Assembly (NCBI GenBank): GCA_965659725.1 | Contig: CBFHXG010000057.1 | Coordinates: forward strand, 1-10,882 | Origin: Phaeocystidibacter sp965659725 | GTDB taxonomy: Bacteria; Bacteroidota; Bacteroidia; Flavobacteriales; Schleiferiaceae | Reading direction: 5' to 3' | Length of the DNA: 10,882 nt | In this document: piece after piece, positions 1 through 6,280 of the stretch | Layout: every line of letters starts with the position of its first letter | How positions within the stretch are numbered: position 1 is the first letter of the stretch | Position numbers and translations under genes: made by a program | The notes under the pieces: model-generated | What the model was told of the DNA's origin: nothing | Database searches by the model: none | Seen by the model: only the letters and a program-made list of their open reading frames with translations

Positions 1-147
1 GAATTGTGTGGCAGCGACGAGCAGAAGTGGATCGAAGCTGAAGATGCATGTGTTGAGGCTTTAGAAGCTAGATTGATGCTTTGGAATGCGATCCTTGAAT
101 CCAACCACAGATCCGGAAAGAGCATCAACACCGATCACCACGCGTAA
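1..147 (+). CDS. Possible C-terminal end of an unidentified protein (partial, cut by window start)
   Basis: Reading frame 1 is open from the first base to a TAA at 145-147, giving 48 residues with no start inside the window. The peptide is acidic and likely helical, with an amphipathic stretch (EDACVEALEARLMLWN) and a polar tail ending in NTDHHA. The other two forward frames close quickly. One antisense frame is also open, but its Ser/Ala-rich translation looks like a shadow of this one. If real, the gene converges on the barrel-protein gene and overlaps its end by 13 bp. No family is recognised. The fragment is too short to exclude a chance open frame. Confidence 0.4.
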   Translation, partial: ELCGSDEQKWIEAEDACVEALEARLMLWNAILESNHRSGKSINTDHHA

Positions 148-1334
148 TACACACCCGTACTGAGTTCCACAAATTGTGCTCTTATTTCTGAATTGGACTG
201 AAACGGCCGTCTTCCGCCACCTCTAATTCCTGCCTGAACGCCCCATTGATCGAAGGAATATCGAAGTTGAACCTCAGCATTTAATCCGATCAGCCAAGAC
301 GTTTGACCTAAGACGGATGGCACTTCAACGATACTCTCGTCATCTAGCCACACTCCGTTTGTCCTGTAAAGGAAATTAATATCTCCACCCATGGCAGCTC
401 GCACCTCCAAGTTCTCCGAAATTGAATAGGAATATCGAACGCCCAGAGGTATTGAAATGGATTGAATGGTTCCATTTTGGTGATATTGACGAGTGTATAC
501 TCCATTCACCGTATCACTGAAAACCGGGGTATATTGGTTGCCCAAGCGACGGTAAGAGACAATTGATCCCGGCTTGTAAGCGGTGCCCTCATAACTCGTT
601 GTCAACTGCGATTGGTAACGATAAATGGATGCATTCACTCCAAGGAATAGCTGCCAATTATGCGCGAACGAGAAGTTCGATTCAAAGCCAATTTGAGGGG
701 AAACGAATGAGTAATAATTACTGTTTTCGGTTTCCTTAAGCCAGGATGAATGGTAAACGAGAGCATTAATAGAAAACTCATCGGACCATTGCGAGATCTT
801 CGAGTCTATCATCTGACCTTCTCCAAAGGCTACAGTAGGTGTTCTAGCTTCAACTTCTACAATGATCGGTTCTATTAGTAGCGTATCTGCGCATACCATG
901 GATTGACTTTCTTCTCTTGCGACCGAGGAAGTTGTCTGAGCTATTTCTGTTGTGGTTCCGCGATTAGATTGGAGAGTTGAAAGAAATGACGTTTGATTTG
1001 GTTTGCTTGATGAAATGTCAATTGCAGTTTCTTGAGATTCTTGATCCATTCCGACCTCTTCGTCTTCACTGGTACTTGTTTTTGACAAACCAGTTTGGAT
1101 TGTACCTAATTCTATACTATCGACTCGAACCTCTTTCTCGGGATCAAAAGAAATCGAGTTCTTTTGATTGTTCTGCACCGCTGTAAACGGTGTCGAATAA
1201 TCAACAAAATGGAAAATGGTGAATGCTAAGCCAGCAAACACAAAGCTCCAATACAGGAAGGCAAACCTCCTACGGCGCTTCTTTCGGGCGGCATAGACCG
1301 CATCAAAATTATCCCAGTTCAACTTTGGATGCAT
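135..1334 (-). CDS. Membrane-anchored protein with C-terminal outer-membrane beta-barrel; possible anti-sigma partner
   Basis: This 399-residue protein has three parts. Residues 1-22 are a short tail rich in basic residues (RKKRRRR at 18-23 or so). Residues about 24-44 are one hydrophobic segment rich in Phe, Trp and Ala. Residues about 46-180 are a polar, Ser/Thr/Glu/Gln-rich linker of low complexity. Residues about 185-399 show alternating amphipathic strands, Tyr/Trp-rich, ending in YYAW, like a porin-type outer-membrane barrel of 8-10 strands. No AxA-type cleavage site follows the hydrophobic segment, so it looks like an anchor rather than a signal peptide, although cleavage cannot be excluded. 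The gene starts 3 bp after the sigma-factor stop, so the two are almost surely co-transcribed and translationally coupled. The position is that of an anti-sigma factor. Barrel proteins with such N-termini beside ECF sigma genes are, to my knowledge, seen in Bacteroidota, but their function is unclear. The anti-sigma role is inference. Confidence 0.8.
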   Translation of the reverse strand: MHPKLNWDNFDAVYAARKKRRRRFAFLYWSFVFAGLAFTIFHFVDYSTPFTAVQNNQKNSISFDPEKEVRVDSIELGTIQTGLSKTSTSEDEEVGMDQESQETAIDISSSKPNQTSFLSTLQSNRGTTTEIAQTTSSVAREESQSMVCADTLLIEPIIVEVEARTPTVAFGEGQMIDSKISQWSDEFSINALVYHSSWLKETENSNYYSFVSPQIGFESNFSFAHNWQLFLGVNASIYRYQSQLTTSYEGTAYKPGSIVSYRRLGNQYTPVFSDTVNGVYTRQYHQNGTIQSISIPLGVRYSYSISENLEVRAAMGGDINFLYRTNGVWLDDESIVEVPSVLGQTSWLIGLNAEVQLRYSFDQWGVQAGIRGGGRRPFQSNSEIRAQFVELSTGVYYAW

Positions 1335-1337
1335 ATC

Positions 1338-1859
1338 CTACAACTTAAGCTTCTCACGTAATTCACTCACTAGGCGATACACCCTCACTCGTGAATTCTG
1401 TTGAGATATTTCTAGTAATTCCGCTATTTCTGAGTGATCGAGATCCATATCAAAATAGAGTTTGTATATCTCTCGATGTTTCTCAGGTAAACCTTTGACC
1501 AAATAATCGATCTCTTCAATTATACCTTCGTGCTGTGCAATACTTCCTGCGAGATCCATCAAGTTCTCCAGCCGTTGATTCCTCTTGAAGATCTTACCCC
1601 ATCGCAAAGCGTTGTTGATGGCAATTTTGGCGATCCACGATTTGAATGCGCCCTTCTTCTCATCGTAGTTTTTGATCTTATCCATGACAGTAATCATGGT
1701 TTCTTGTGTCGCATCGGCCGCAGAATCATCATCAGCCAAATACTTCCTTGTCAAATTGAAAACAAAGCCTACATAGGTTTCGTAGATCCACCTTTGCGAA
1801 TCCTTTTCCTGTTTTCGAGCACGCTCGATGTGGTAGTTTAGGTCTTTATTATTCTGCAT
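1338..1859 (-). CDS. ECF-type RNA polymerase sigma-70 factor
   Basis: The 173-residue product has the two-domain layout of extracytoplasmic-function sigma factors. Region 2 (about residues 22-90) contains the core-binding and -10-recognition helices, with the typical ADATQETMITVMDKI and FKSWIAKIAINNALRW segments. A short linker (91-112) follows. Region 4 (about 115-170) contains LPEKHREIYKLYFDMDLDHSEIAE and a helix-turn-helix ending ISQQNSRVRVYRL. The length is normal for the family and nothing is missing. It should direct RNA polymerase to a small regulon, usually including its own operon. The ATG at 1859 gives a standard short N-terminus. The upstream lipoprotein gene ends 60 bp away and the barrel-protein gene begins 3 bp after this stop. 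A 7-bp inverted repeat lies just before the start codon. The ECF subgroup cannot be assigned by eye. Confidence 0.93.
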   Translation of the reverse strand: MQNNKDLNYHIERARKQEKDSQRWIYETYVGFVFNLTRKYLADDDSAADATQETMITVMDKIKNYDEKKGAFKSWIAKIAINNALRWGKIFKRNQRLENLMDLAGSIAQHEGIIEEIDYLVKGLPEKHREIYKLYFDMDLDHSEIAELLEISQQNSRVRVYRLVSELREKLKL

Positions 1860-1869
1860 TGACGTTGGA

Positions 1870-1896
1870 AAGACCCCAAGCTAAGCTCAGGGTCTT
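1870..1896 (-). promoter_or_regulatory. Hairpin immediately upstream of the sigma-factor start
   Basis: AAGACCC (1870-1876) and GGGTCTT (1890-1896) are perfect 7-bp inverted repeats separated by 13 bases. They lie in the 60-bp gap between the lipoprotein stop and the sigma-factor ATG at 1859. In the leftward transcript the stem ends 10 bases before the ATG, so it would sit where ribosomes load. Only three U residues follow the stem, so it is a poor intrinsic terminator. It could attenuate read-through or affect translation of the sigma factor. Function is inferred. Confidence 0.4.
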
Positions 1897-1919
1897 GAGG
1901 ATCATTCCTAGTCTGTTAA

Positions 1920-2495
1920 TTATAAAGCACGCTCAATGGCGTAGGTGGCCGATACTACATCGATATTACCAGTAGGCACGGTAACCCAAGCTTGTGCTGT
2001 ACTGTCGTACTGCTCCACCACTTCGATCAAATTCCCTTGGTAACTTCCATAGATTGAATCATTGGTGACCGACGCTACGTTCATCACTACTTGACTCAGA
2101 TCGTAGAATTTCATGGTAGTCATGTCAAAATAGAAACCGTAGTCTTGAGATGTGAGATTGTACGTTCCTGGAATTGGAGATACGGTAGTCCATTGCATGA
2201 TGAATAGCGTATCGTTCGCTGAGGTGGAGTACAACTCTCCATTTACTGGATCGTACTGAAGACTATCACCTGTAGCTATGCCCCACACAGCCATTCCAGC
2301 TCCCGTATCAATGAATCCATAGCCTCTTGAATTGTACGTGCTAGTTACACCATTCGACTTCAAGGTCATTGAATAACCACTGCTGGAGGTCGTATCGATA
2401 GGATTGGGATCGAACGAGGTATCGTCAATGACATCCGGTTCGCAGGACATCAAGATCAGCGACAATCCAAAAAGAGCAAAAACTGAAGTTTTCAT
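1920..2495 (-). CDS. Small lipoprotein of unknown function, first gene of the sigma-factor cluster
   Basis: From the ATG at 2495 the product has 191 residues and starts with a classic lipoprotein signal: MKTS, a hydrophobic core, then LILMSC with the lipidated Cys at residue 18. Acidic residues follow (EPDVIDD). The frame extends 8 codons further to a GTG at 2519, but that start would lengthen the n-region needlessly and leave almost no leader after the candidate promoter, so 2495 is preferred. The mature part is rich in Thr, Ser, Tyr and Gly and probably all-beta. It includes GTYNLTSQDYGFYF and ends in a motif reminiscent of small Bacteroidota lipoproteins of the DUF6252 type; that resemblance is by eye only. 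It precedes the sigma factor by 60 bp on the same strand and is probably in the same operon. No enzyme motif is visible. Confidence 0.75.
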   Translation of the reverse strand: MKTSVFALFGLSLILMSCEPDVIDDTSFDPNPIDTTSSSGYSMTLKSNGVTSTYNSRGYGFIDTGAGMAVWGIATGDSLQYDPVNGELYSTSANDTLFIMQWTTVSPIPGTYNLTSQDYGFYFDMTTMKFYDLSQVVMNVASVTNDSIYGSYQGNLIEVVEQYDSTAQAWVTVPTGNIDVVSATYAIERAL

Positions 2496-2520
2496 ATTGA
2501 TTATGATTTTTGTATTCACT

Positions 2521-2551
2521 CTTAATAGGGCTGAAAAGGCGCTTGCGTTAC
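2521..2551 (-). promoter_or_regulatory. Candidate promoter of the lipoprotein-sigma operon
   Basis: Reading leftward, GTAACG (2551-2546) is followed after 18 bases by TATTAAG (2527-2521), about 26 bases before the preferred ATG at 2495. A GTAAC-like -35 element would be compatible with an ECF-type, possibly self-regulated, promoter. No housekeeping Bacteroidota promoter (TTTG plus TAnnTTTG) is visible at this position. The assignment rests on spacing and impression only. Confidence 0.25.
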
Positions 2552-2683
2552 ACGAAAAGTGAAAAAAAATGCAACCACCTGACTAACAAGTCAATGCAAT
2601 TGAAAGTTTCTCATTGCCATGATTATCTGTTCACTGAGCAGTATTTCAGCAACATCCACCTAATCTCCTTGCCTTCTGTTCGC

Positions 2684-2691
2684 TATATTTG
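2684..2691 (+). promoter_or_regulatory. -7 element (TAnnTTTG) for the S46 peptidase gene
   Basis: TATATTTG matches the Bacteroidota -7 consensus TAnnTTTG exactly and lies 35 bases before the ATG at 2727, which would give a leader of about 30 bases. No convincing TTTG is found at the expected -33 position, so only half of the promoter is supported. Confidence 0.45.
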
Positions 2692-2726
2692 CGCTGCACG
2701 AGAAAAATTAAGGAAAACCCCTGTTT

Positions 2727-4901
2727 ATGAATCTGAAGAAATTCATCCTATCCTTTGGAGCCGTTATGATCACCATCACCTCGTTTGCGGGTGAGGGCAT
2801 GTGGCTTCCAATGATGCTTGGTCGTACTTACGAAGACATGCAAGAGCATGGACTAAAGCTATCCCAAGAAGATCTTTATAACATCAACGGCTCTAGCCTA
2901 AAAGATGCTATTGTATCGATGGGCAACGGTTTCTGTACTGGAGAGATCATCTCTTCTCAAGGTCTGTTGTTGACCAACCACCACTGTGGTTATGATTATA
3001 TCCGTAGCCACTCTACCGTAGAAGATAACTATCTCCGCGATGGTTTCTGGGCTATGGACCGTTCCCAAGAATTGGCAAATGATGGACTGTTTGTTCGTTT
3101 CCTTGTTCGTATGGACGACGTTACACCACAGATCCTTGAGAAGCTCAACGACGCAATGAGCGAAGAAGAGCGAGCTGCTGTGATCCAGGAGATGAGCAAG
3201 CAACTTGCTGATCAGGCCGCTTCTGAAAGCGAGTTCTATTCTGCAGAAGTAAAGAGCTTCTACCACGGAAACGAATTCTATCTCTTCATTTACGAGATCT
3301 ACAACGACGTACGCCTTGTAGGTGCTCCACCGAGCAGCATCGGTAAGTTTGGTGGCGACACCGACAACTGGATGTGGCCACGTCATACGGGCGACTTCTC
3401 CATGTTCCGTGTTTACATGGGTCCTGATGGAAAGCCGGCTGAATACAGCAGCGACAACGTTCCATTGGAAGCCAAGCACCACTTGCCTATTTCTATGAAA
3501 GAGCGCAATGAAGGTGATTACGCTATGATCTTTGGATACCCGGGATCAACAGATCGCTACCTCTCTTCTTTCGGTGTTGAAGAAGCAATTGAGCTTCACC
3601 ACCCAGCGGTAGTAGAAGTACGCGACCTCAAGTTGTCTATCATGCGTGAAGCGATGGATGCCGACGAAGCAGTTGACATCATGATGGCTTCTGACTATGC
3701 TTCTACAGCCAACTACTGGAAGTATTTCATTGGTCAAACGGAGCAGTTGATCAACAACAACGTTTACAACAAGAAGCAGGCGATGGAGTCTGACTTCCAA
3801 GCTTGGATAGACGCAGATCCTGCTCGCAAAGAGAAGTACGGCAAAACTTTGTCGACACTCGAGAAAGCATACGACCTTAAGCGTCCGTATGTAGTCAGTG
3901 AAGTATACGTTTTGGAAGCAGGTCTACTTGGAAGCAGCAGTGTTCTACACGCCTTCCGCATGGGTCGTTCCCTTCCACAATACGCTGGCCTTGAAGGTGA
4001 GCGCAAGGAGCAGGTTAAACAAGCTTTGATTGCCAACGCAGAAGAGCACTACAACTCTACGCACCTTCCAACCGACGAGAAGCTAATGGGAGCCCTGTTT
4101 GCACTTTATCAATCTAACGTTGATGAAGCAATGCACCCTGAATTCTTCACCACGGTTGACACAGCCTTTGGTGGTGATTTCGAAGCATTCGCTGCCCACG
4201 TATTCAACAACTCATTGTTCACGGATATCGATCGTTTCAAGGCTTGGTTAGACAACCCTAATGACAGCATCCTCGAAGCGGATCACCTATTAAAAGCAGC
4301 CAACGACCTCTTTGCTATCTACCAAGGTTCTGGCAATGAAGAGGCGGATAACATGTTGGAAGAGGGTTACCGTTTGTGGACAGCAGGTGTTCGCGAGATG
4401 AACCCAGATCGCATGTATGCTCCTGATGCAAACTCTACCATGCGTGTAACCTACGGTAACGTATTGGCCTATGAGCCGCGCGATGGTGTTGAGTACAACT
4501 TCTACACAACGCTTGAAGGTGTGATGCAGAAAATGGACAATGATGATCGTGAGTTCATTGTTCCTGATAAACTCGTTGAGCTTTATGAAGCCAAGGATTA
4601 TGGTCAGTATGCCAATTCCAACGGTGAACTTCCTGTTGGATTCATCAGCAACAACGACATCACTGGTGGCAACTCTGGTTCGCCAGTAATCAACGGTGAA
4701 GGTGAATTGATCGGTTGTGCATTTGATGGCAACTGGGAAGCGATGAGTGGCGACATCTTCTTTGAGGATGAGCTTCAACGCACCATCTCTGTTGACATTC
4801 GTTATGTACTCTTCATCGTTGACAAGTACGCAGGTGCGGGTCACCTTGTAGACGAAATGACTTTGGTTTATCCAAGAAAGAAATTCCTCGGTATATTCTA
4901 A
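2727..4901 (+). CDS. dpp7: Peptidase S46 family dipeptidyl-peptidase, DPP7 type
   Basis: This 724-residue serine exopeptidase should release dipeptides from the N-terminus of peptides in the periplasm. Residues 1-21 are a signal peptide (MNLKK, hydrophobic core, cleavage near SFA). The chymotrypsin-like catalytic residues are visible: His86 in TNHHCGYD, probably Asp223 in WPRHTGDF, and Ser650 in GGNSGSP. The helical insert of S46 enzymes occupies the middle of the chain. The residue 18 after the catalytic Ser is Gly668 (AFDGNW). In Porphyromonas gingivalis this position is Gly in DPP7, which prefers hydrophobic P1 residues, and Arg673 in DPP11, which prefers Asp/Glu. This protein is therefore predicted to be DPP7-like. 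Length is normal and there is no type IX secretion C-terminal domain. The gene stands alone, divergent from the sigma cluster and ended by a strong terminator. No Shine-Dalgarno sequence precedes the start. Confidence 0.95.
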   Translation: MNLKKFILSFGAVMITITSFAGEGMWLPMMLGRTYEDMQEHGLKLSQEDLYNINGSSLKDAIVSMGNGFCTGEIISSQGLLLTNHHCGYDYIRSHSTVEDNYLRDGFWAMDRSQELANDGLFVRFLVRMDDVTPQILEKLNDAMSEEERAAVIQEMSKQLADQAASESEFYSAEVKSFYHGNEFYLFIYEIYNDVRLVGAPPSSIGKFGGDTDNWMWPRHTGDFSMFRVYMGPDGKPAEYSSDNVPLEAKHHLPISMKERNEGDYAMIFGYPGSTDRYLSSFGVEEAIELHHPAVVEVRDLKLSIMREAMDADEAVDIMMASDYASTANYWKYFIGQTEQLINNNVYNKKQAMESDFQAWIDADPARKEKYGKTLSTLEKAYDLKRPYVVSEVYVLEAGLLGSSSVLHAFRMGRSLPQYAGLEGERKEQVKQALIANAEEHYNSTHLPTDEKLMGALFALYQSNVDEAMHPEFFTTVDTAFGGDFEAFAAHVFNNSLFTDIDRFKAWLDNPNDSILEADHLLKAANDLFAIYQGSGNEEADNMLEEGYRLWTAGVREMNPDRMYAPDANSTMRVTYGNVLAYEPRDGVEYNFYTTLEGVMQKMDNDDREFIVPDKLVELYEAKDYGQYANSNGELPVGFISNNDITGGNSGSPVINGEGELIGCAFDGNWEAMSGDIFFEDELQRTISVDIRYVLFIVDKYAGAGHLVDEMTLVYPRKKFLGIF

Positions 4902-4926
4902 ATTGAAGCTTCGAGTTAGAAATAGG

Positions 4927-4962
4927 GAAGTCCCGTTGCCATTGCAGCGGGACTTCTTTTTT
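4927..4962 (+). terminator. Rho-independent terminator of the S46 peptidase gene
   Basis: GAAGTCCCGTTGC (4927-4939) pairs with GCAGCGGGACTTC (4944-4956) in a 13-bp stem with one G-U pair and a CATT loop, followed by six T residues (4957-4962). It begins 26 bases after the peptidase stop. The T-run overlaps the stop codon of the convergent DinB-family gene (4961-4963). The leftward transcript would form the same stem but is not followed by a U-run, so efficient termination is expected mainly rightward. Confidence 0.92.
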
Positions 4963-5530
4963 ATGCAGCTCTTTGCTCTTTTGCTTGAGCGATTGCCTTT
5001 TCAGCTTGAACGATATGTCGTTCATTGTGATAGATCACCACTCGGAACGTGTCTCCCAACCTAAGCTTGATCCATTTGCTAATGCTAATGTTCGTTTTGG
5101 TTCGAGATAGATCCACCTCCTTCGCCCTGTCCAGCAGTTTCAACATCTTCCTTTGCTGATCGAGGAACTCCGTTCTTACTTCTGGGCGAACTCCACTTAA
5201 CGAAGGGTTCATATTCTTGAACGTTTTCATCTTGTTCAACGTCTCCTTAGGCAACATCGATTTTGCGAAATATTCGCCCAGCATGGAGCTTTTGAAGGTT
5301 GTAGAACGGCGTTCTTTTCTGGAGTTATGGATCCGTTCAGAGATCTCCGGAATGTAGAAATCACCATATCTGTTCAAGTGCTCCAAACATTCTAGAGCGC
5401 TCCAAGCCTCTTCGGAAGGTTGACCATTCAAGACTGCATCGGGGTAATTCTCCCAGGCTTGCACGCGTTCAATGATCTGTTCTGTTCTATCGATCAGATC
5501 GTTGATGAGTAATTCAGCATTTCCTTTCAT
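4961..5530 (-). CDS. DinB superfamily protein (putative metal-dependent four-helix-bundle protein)
   Basis: The 189-residue, largely helical protein carries the three-histidine pattern of the DinB/YfiT superfamily. His51 lies in the ECLEHLNRY segment of helix 2, and His168 and His172 form the C-terminal HNERH motif followed by IVQAEKAI. These would bind a divalent metal. Members include thiol-dependent transferases such as the bacillithiol transferase BstA, but most Bacteroidota members have no known reaction, so none is assigned here. The chain is complete, starting at the ATG at 5530. The Crp/Fnr gene lies 78 bp upstream on the same strand, so the two may form an operon. A T-rich stretch in that gap could partly end the first transcript. 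The gene converges with the S46 peptidase gene. Confidence 0.85.
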   Translation of the reverse strand: MKGNAELLINDLIDRTEQIIERVQAWENYPDAVLNGQPSEEAWSALECLEHLNRYGDFYIPEISERIHNSRKERRSTTFKSSMLGEYFAKSMLPKETLNKMKTFKNMNPSLSGVRPEVRTEFLDQQRKMLKLLDRAKEVDLSRTKTNISISKWIKLRLGDTFRVVIYHNERHIVQAEKAIAQAKEQRAA

Positions 5531-5608
5531 AGCATCAATATTTGATACAAAGCTGGGGAGATCGGGAATTAAAAAAATTGACCGAGATCAAGAATTCAAT
5601 GTATCGAA

Positions 5609-6154
5609 CTAGGCCTTCATGATCCTTGAAAGCGTTTCGGGCGTCATCCGCAGGTATTGTGCAATGTACTTTAGTGGAACTTCTTGAAAGAGATTAGGGC
5701 TTCTCTTAATGACGCGCTGATACCGCTCCCTCGGAGATGGGATAAGCAGGTCTTTCTCCCTCTCGATCTGTTGATATACCAGTCCCATGAGCAGAGAATC
5801 CCACACCTTTAGTCGGGCTTCATTCGCATGAAGGAAGTTGAGATACTCGGATTTAGCAACCTTCAGGACCTCGGAGGAACGGAGGGCTTCCACGTAGAAA
5901 TCGGTAGGGCCTTCACTTATGAAACTGTCGAGTGCGGATATCAGATCCCCCTCGTAAGCGAGTCGGGTTATATACTCCTCTCCCTCATGGACGAAATGTA
6001 TCCTGAAGGCACCGCTTCGGACCATATAGAGATAGCGCTCTACTTCCCCTGGTTGGATGAGGCACTCACCTCTCTGCACGGACAGGGGATCCGAGAAGAG
6101 GGATTCATTGGAAAGCTCTTTGATCAGCCAAGGAATTTGGTTCTCCGAATTCAT
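5609..6154 (-). CDS. Crp/Fnr-family transcriptional regulator
   Basis: The 181-residue protein has a cyclic-nucleotide-binding-like beta-roll at about residues 25-105 (GECLIQPGEVERYLYMVRSG, then GDLISALDSF), a long dimerisation helix at about 108-135, and a short helix-turn-helix at about 158-178 (VPLKYIAQYLRMTPETLSRI). The Arg/Ser phosphate-binding motif of cAMP-binding CRP is not evident. There is a single cysteine (Cys31), so neither classical cAMP binding nor an Fnr-type iron-sulphur cluster is supported. The effector is unknown. The C-terminus stops four residues after the recognition helix, slightly shorter than usual, but looks intact. It is divergent from lepA (126 bp apart) and sits 78 bp before the DinB-family gene, which may be its target. 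Confidence 0.9.
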   Translation of the reverse strand: MNSENQIPWLIKELSNESLFSDPLSVQRGECLIQPGEVERYLYMVRSGAFRIHFVHEGEEYITRLAYEGDLISALDSFISEGPTDFYVEALRSSEVLKVAKSEYLNFLHANEARLKVWDSLLMGLVYQQIEREKDLLIPSPRERYQRVIKRSPNLFQEVPLKYIAQYLRMTPETLSRIMKA

Positions 6155-6181
6155 ACGTGGAAAGTACGGAACTTCAACAAT

Positions 6182-6200
6182 TAACGCGCATTACCCGTTA
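6182..6200. promoter_or_regulatory. Possible operator between the Crp/Fnr gene and lepA
   Basis: TAACG (6182-6186) and CGTTA (6196-6200) form an inverted repeat with 9 bases between the arms, 28 bases upstream of the regulator's ATG. The spacing roughly fits a dimeric helix-turn-helix protein such as the adjacent Crp/Fnr regulator. Arms this short arise easily by chance, so this is only a suggestion. Confidence 0.2.
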
Positions 6201-6223
6201 GTAGAATGCCTATGAAAACGTAG

Positions 6224-6253
6224 TTTGCTTTGCACCCAAATTGATTACTTTTG
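6224..6253 (+). promoter_or_regulatory. Bacteroidota-type promoter of lepA
   Basis: TTTG (6224-6227), an 18-base spacer and TACTTTTG (6246-6253) match the Bacteroidota -33 and -7 elements (TTTG and TAnnTTTG) exactly. Transcription would start near 6258-6261, about 20 bases before the lepA ATG. This is the best-formed promoter in the window. Confidence 0.75.
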
Positions 6254-6280
6254 CGCACTTAAGCACGCCGAAGGAATACA

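Noticed and set aside
2510..2794. 94-codon forward open frame across the divergent promoter region and the start of the peptidase gene
   Set aside because: It covers the intergenic promoter signals and overlaps the peptidase signal-peptide region in another frame; the translation has no protein-like features.
2898..3482. 194-codon leftward open frame inside the S46 peptidase gene
   Set aside because: It is antisense to the catalytic His/Asp region of a well-supported peptidase; the frame follows from codon usage of the real gene. The same applies to 4290-4844.
5828..6184. 118-codon forward open frame opposite the Crp/Fnr gene
   Set aside because: It lies fully antisense to a gene with clear cNMP-like and helix-turn-helix domains; the translation shows no family feature and looks like a shadow.
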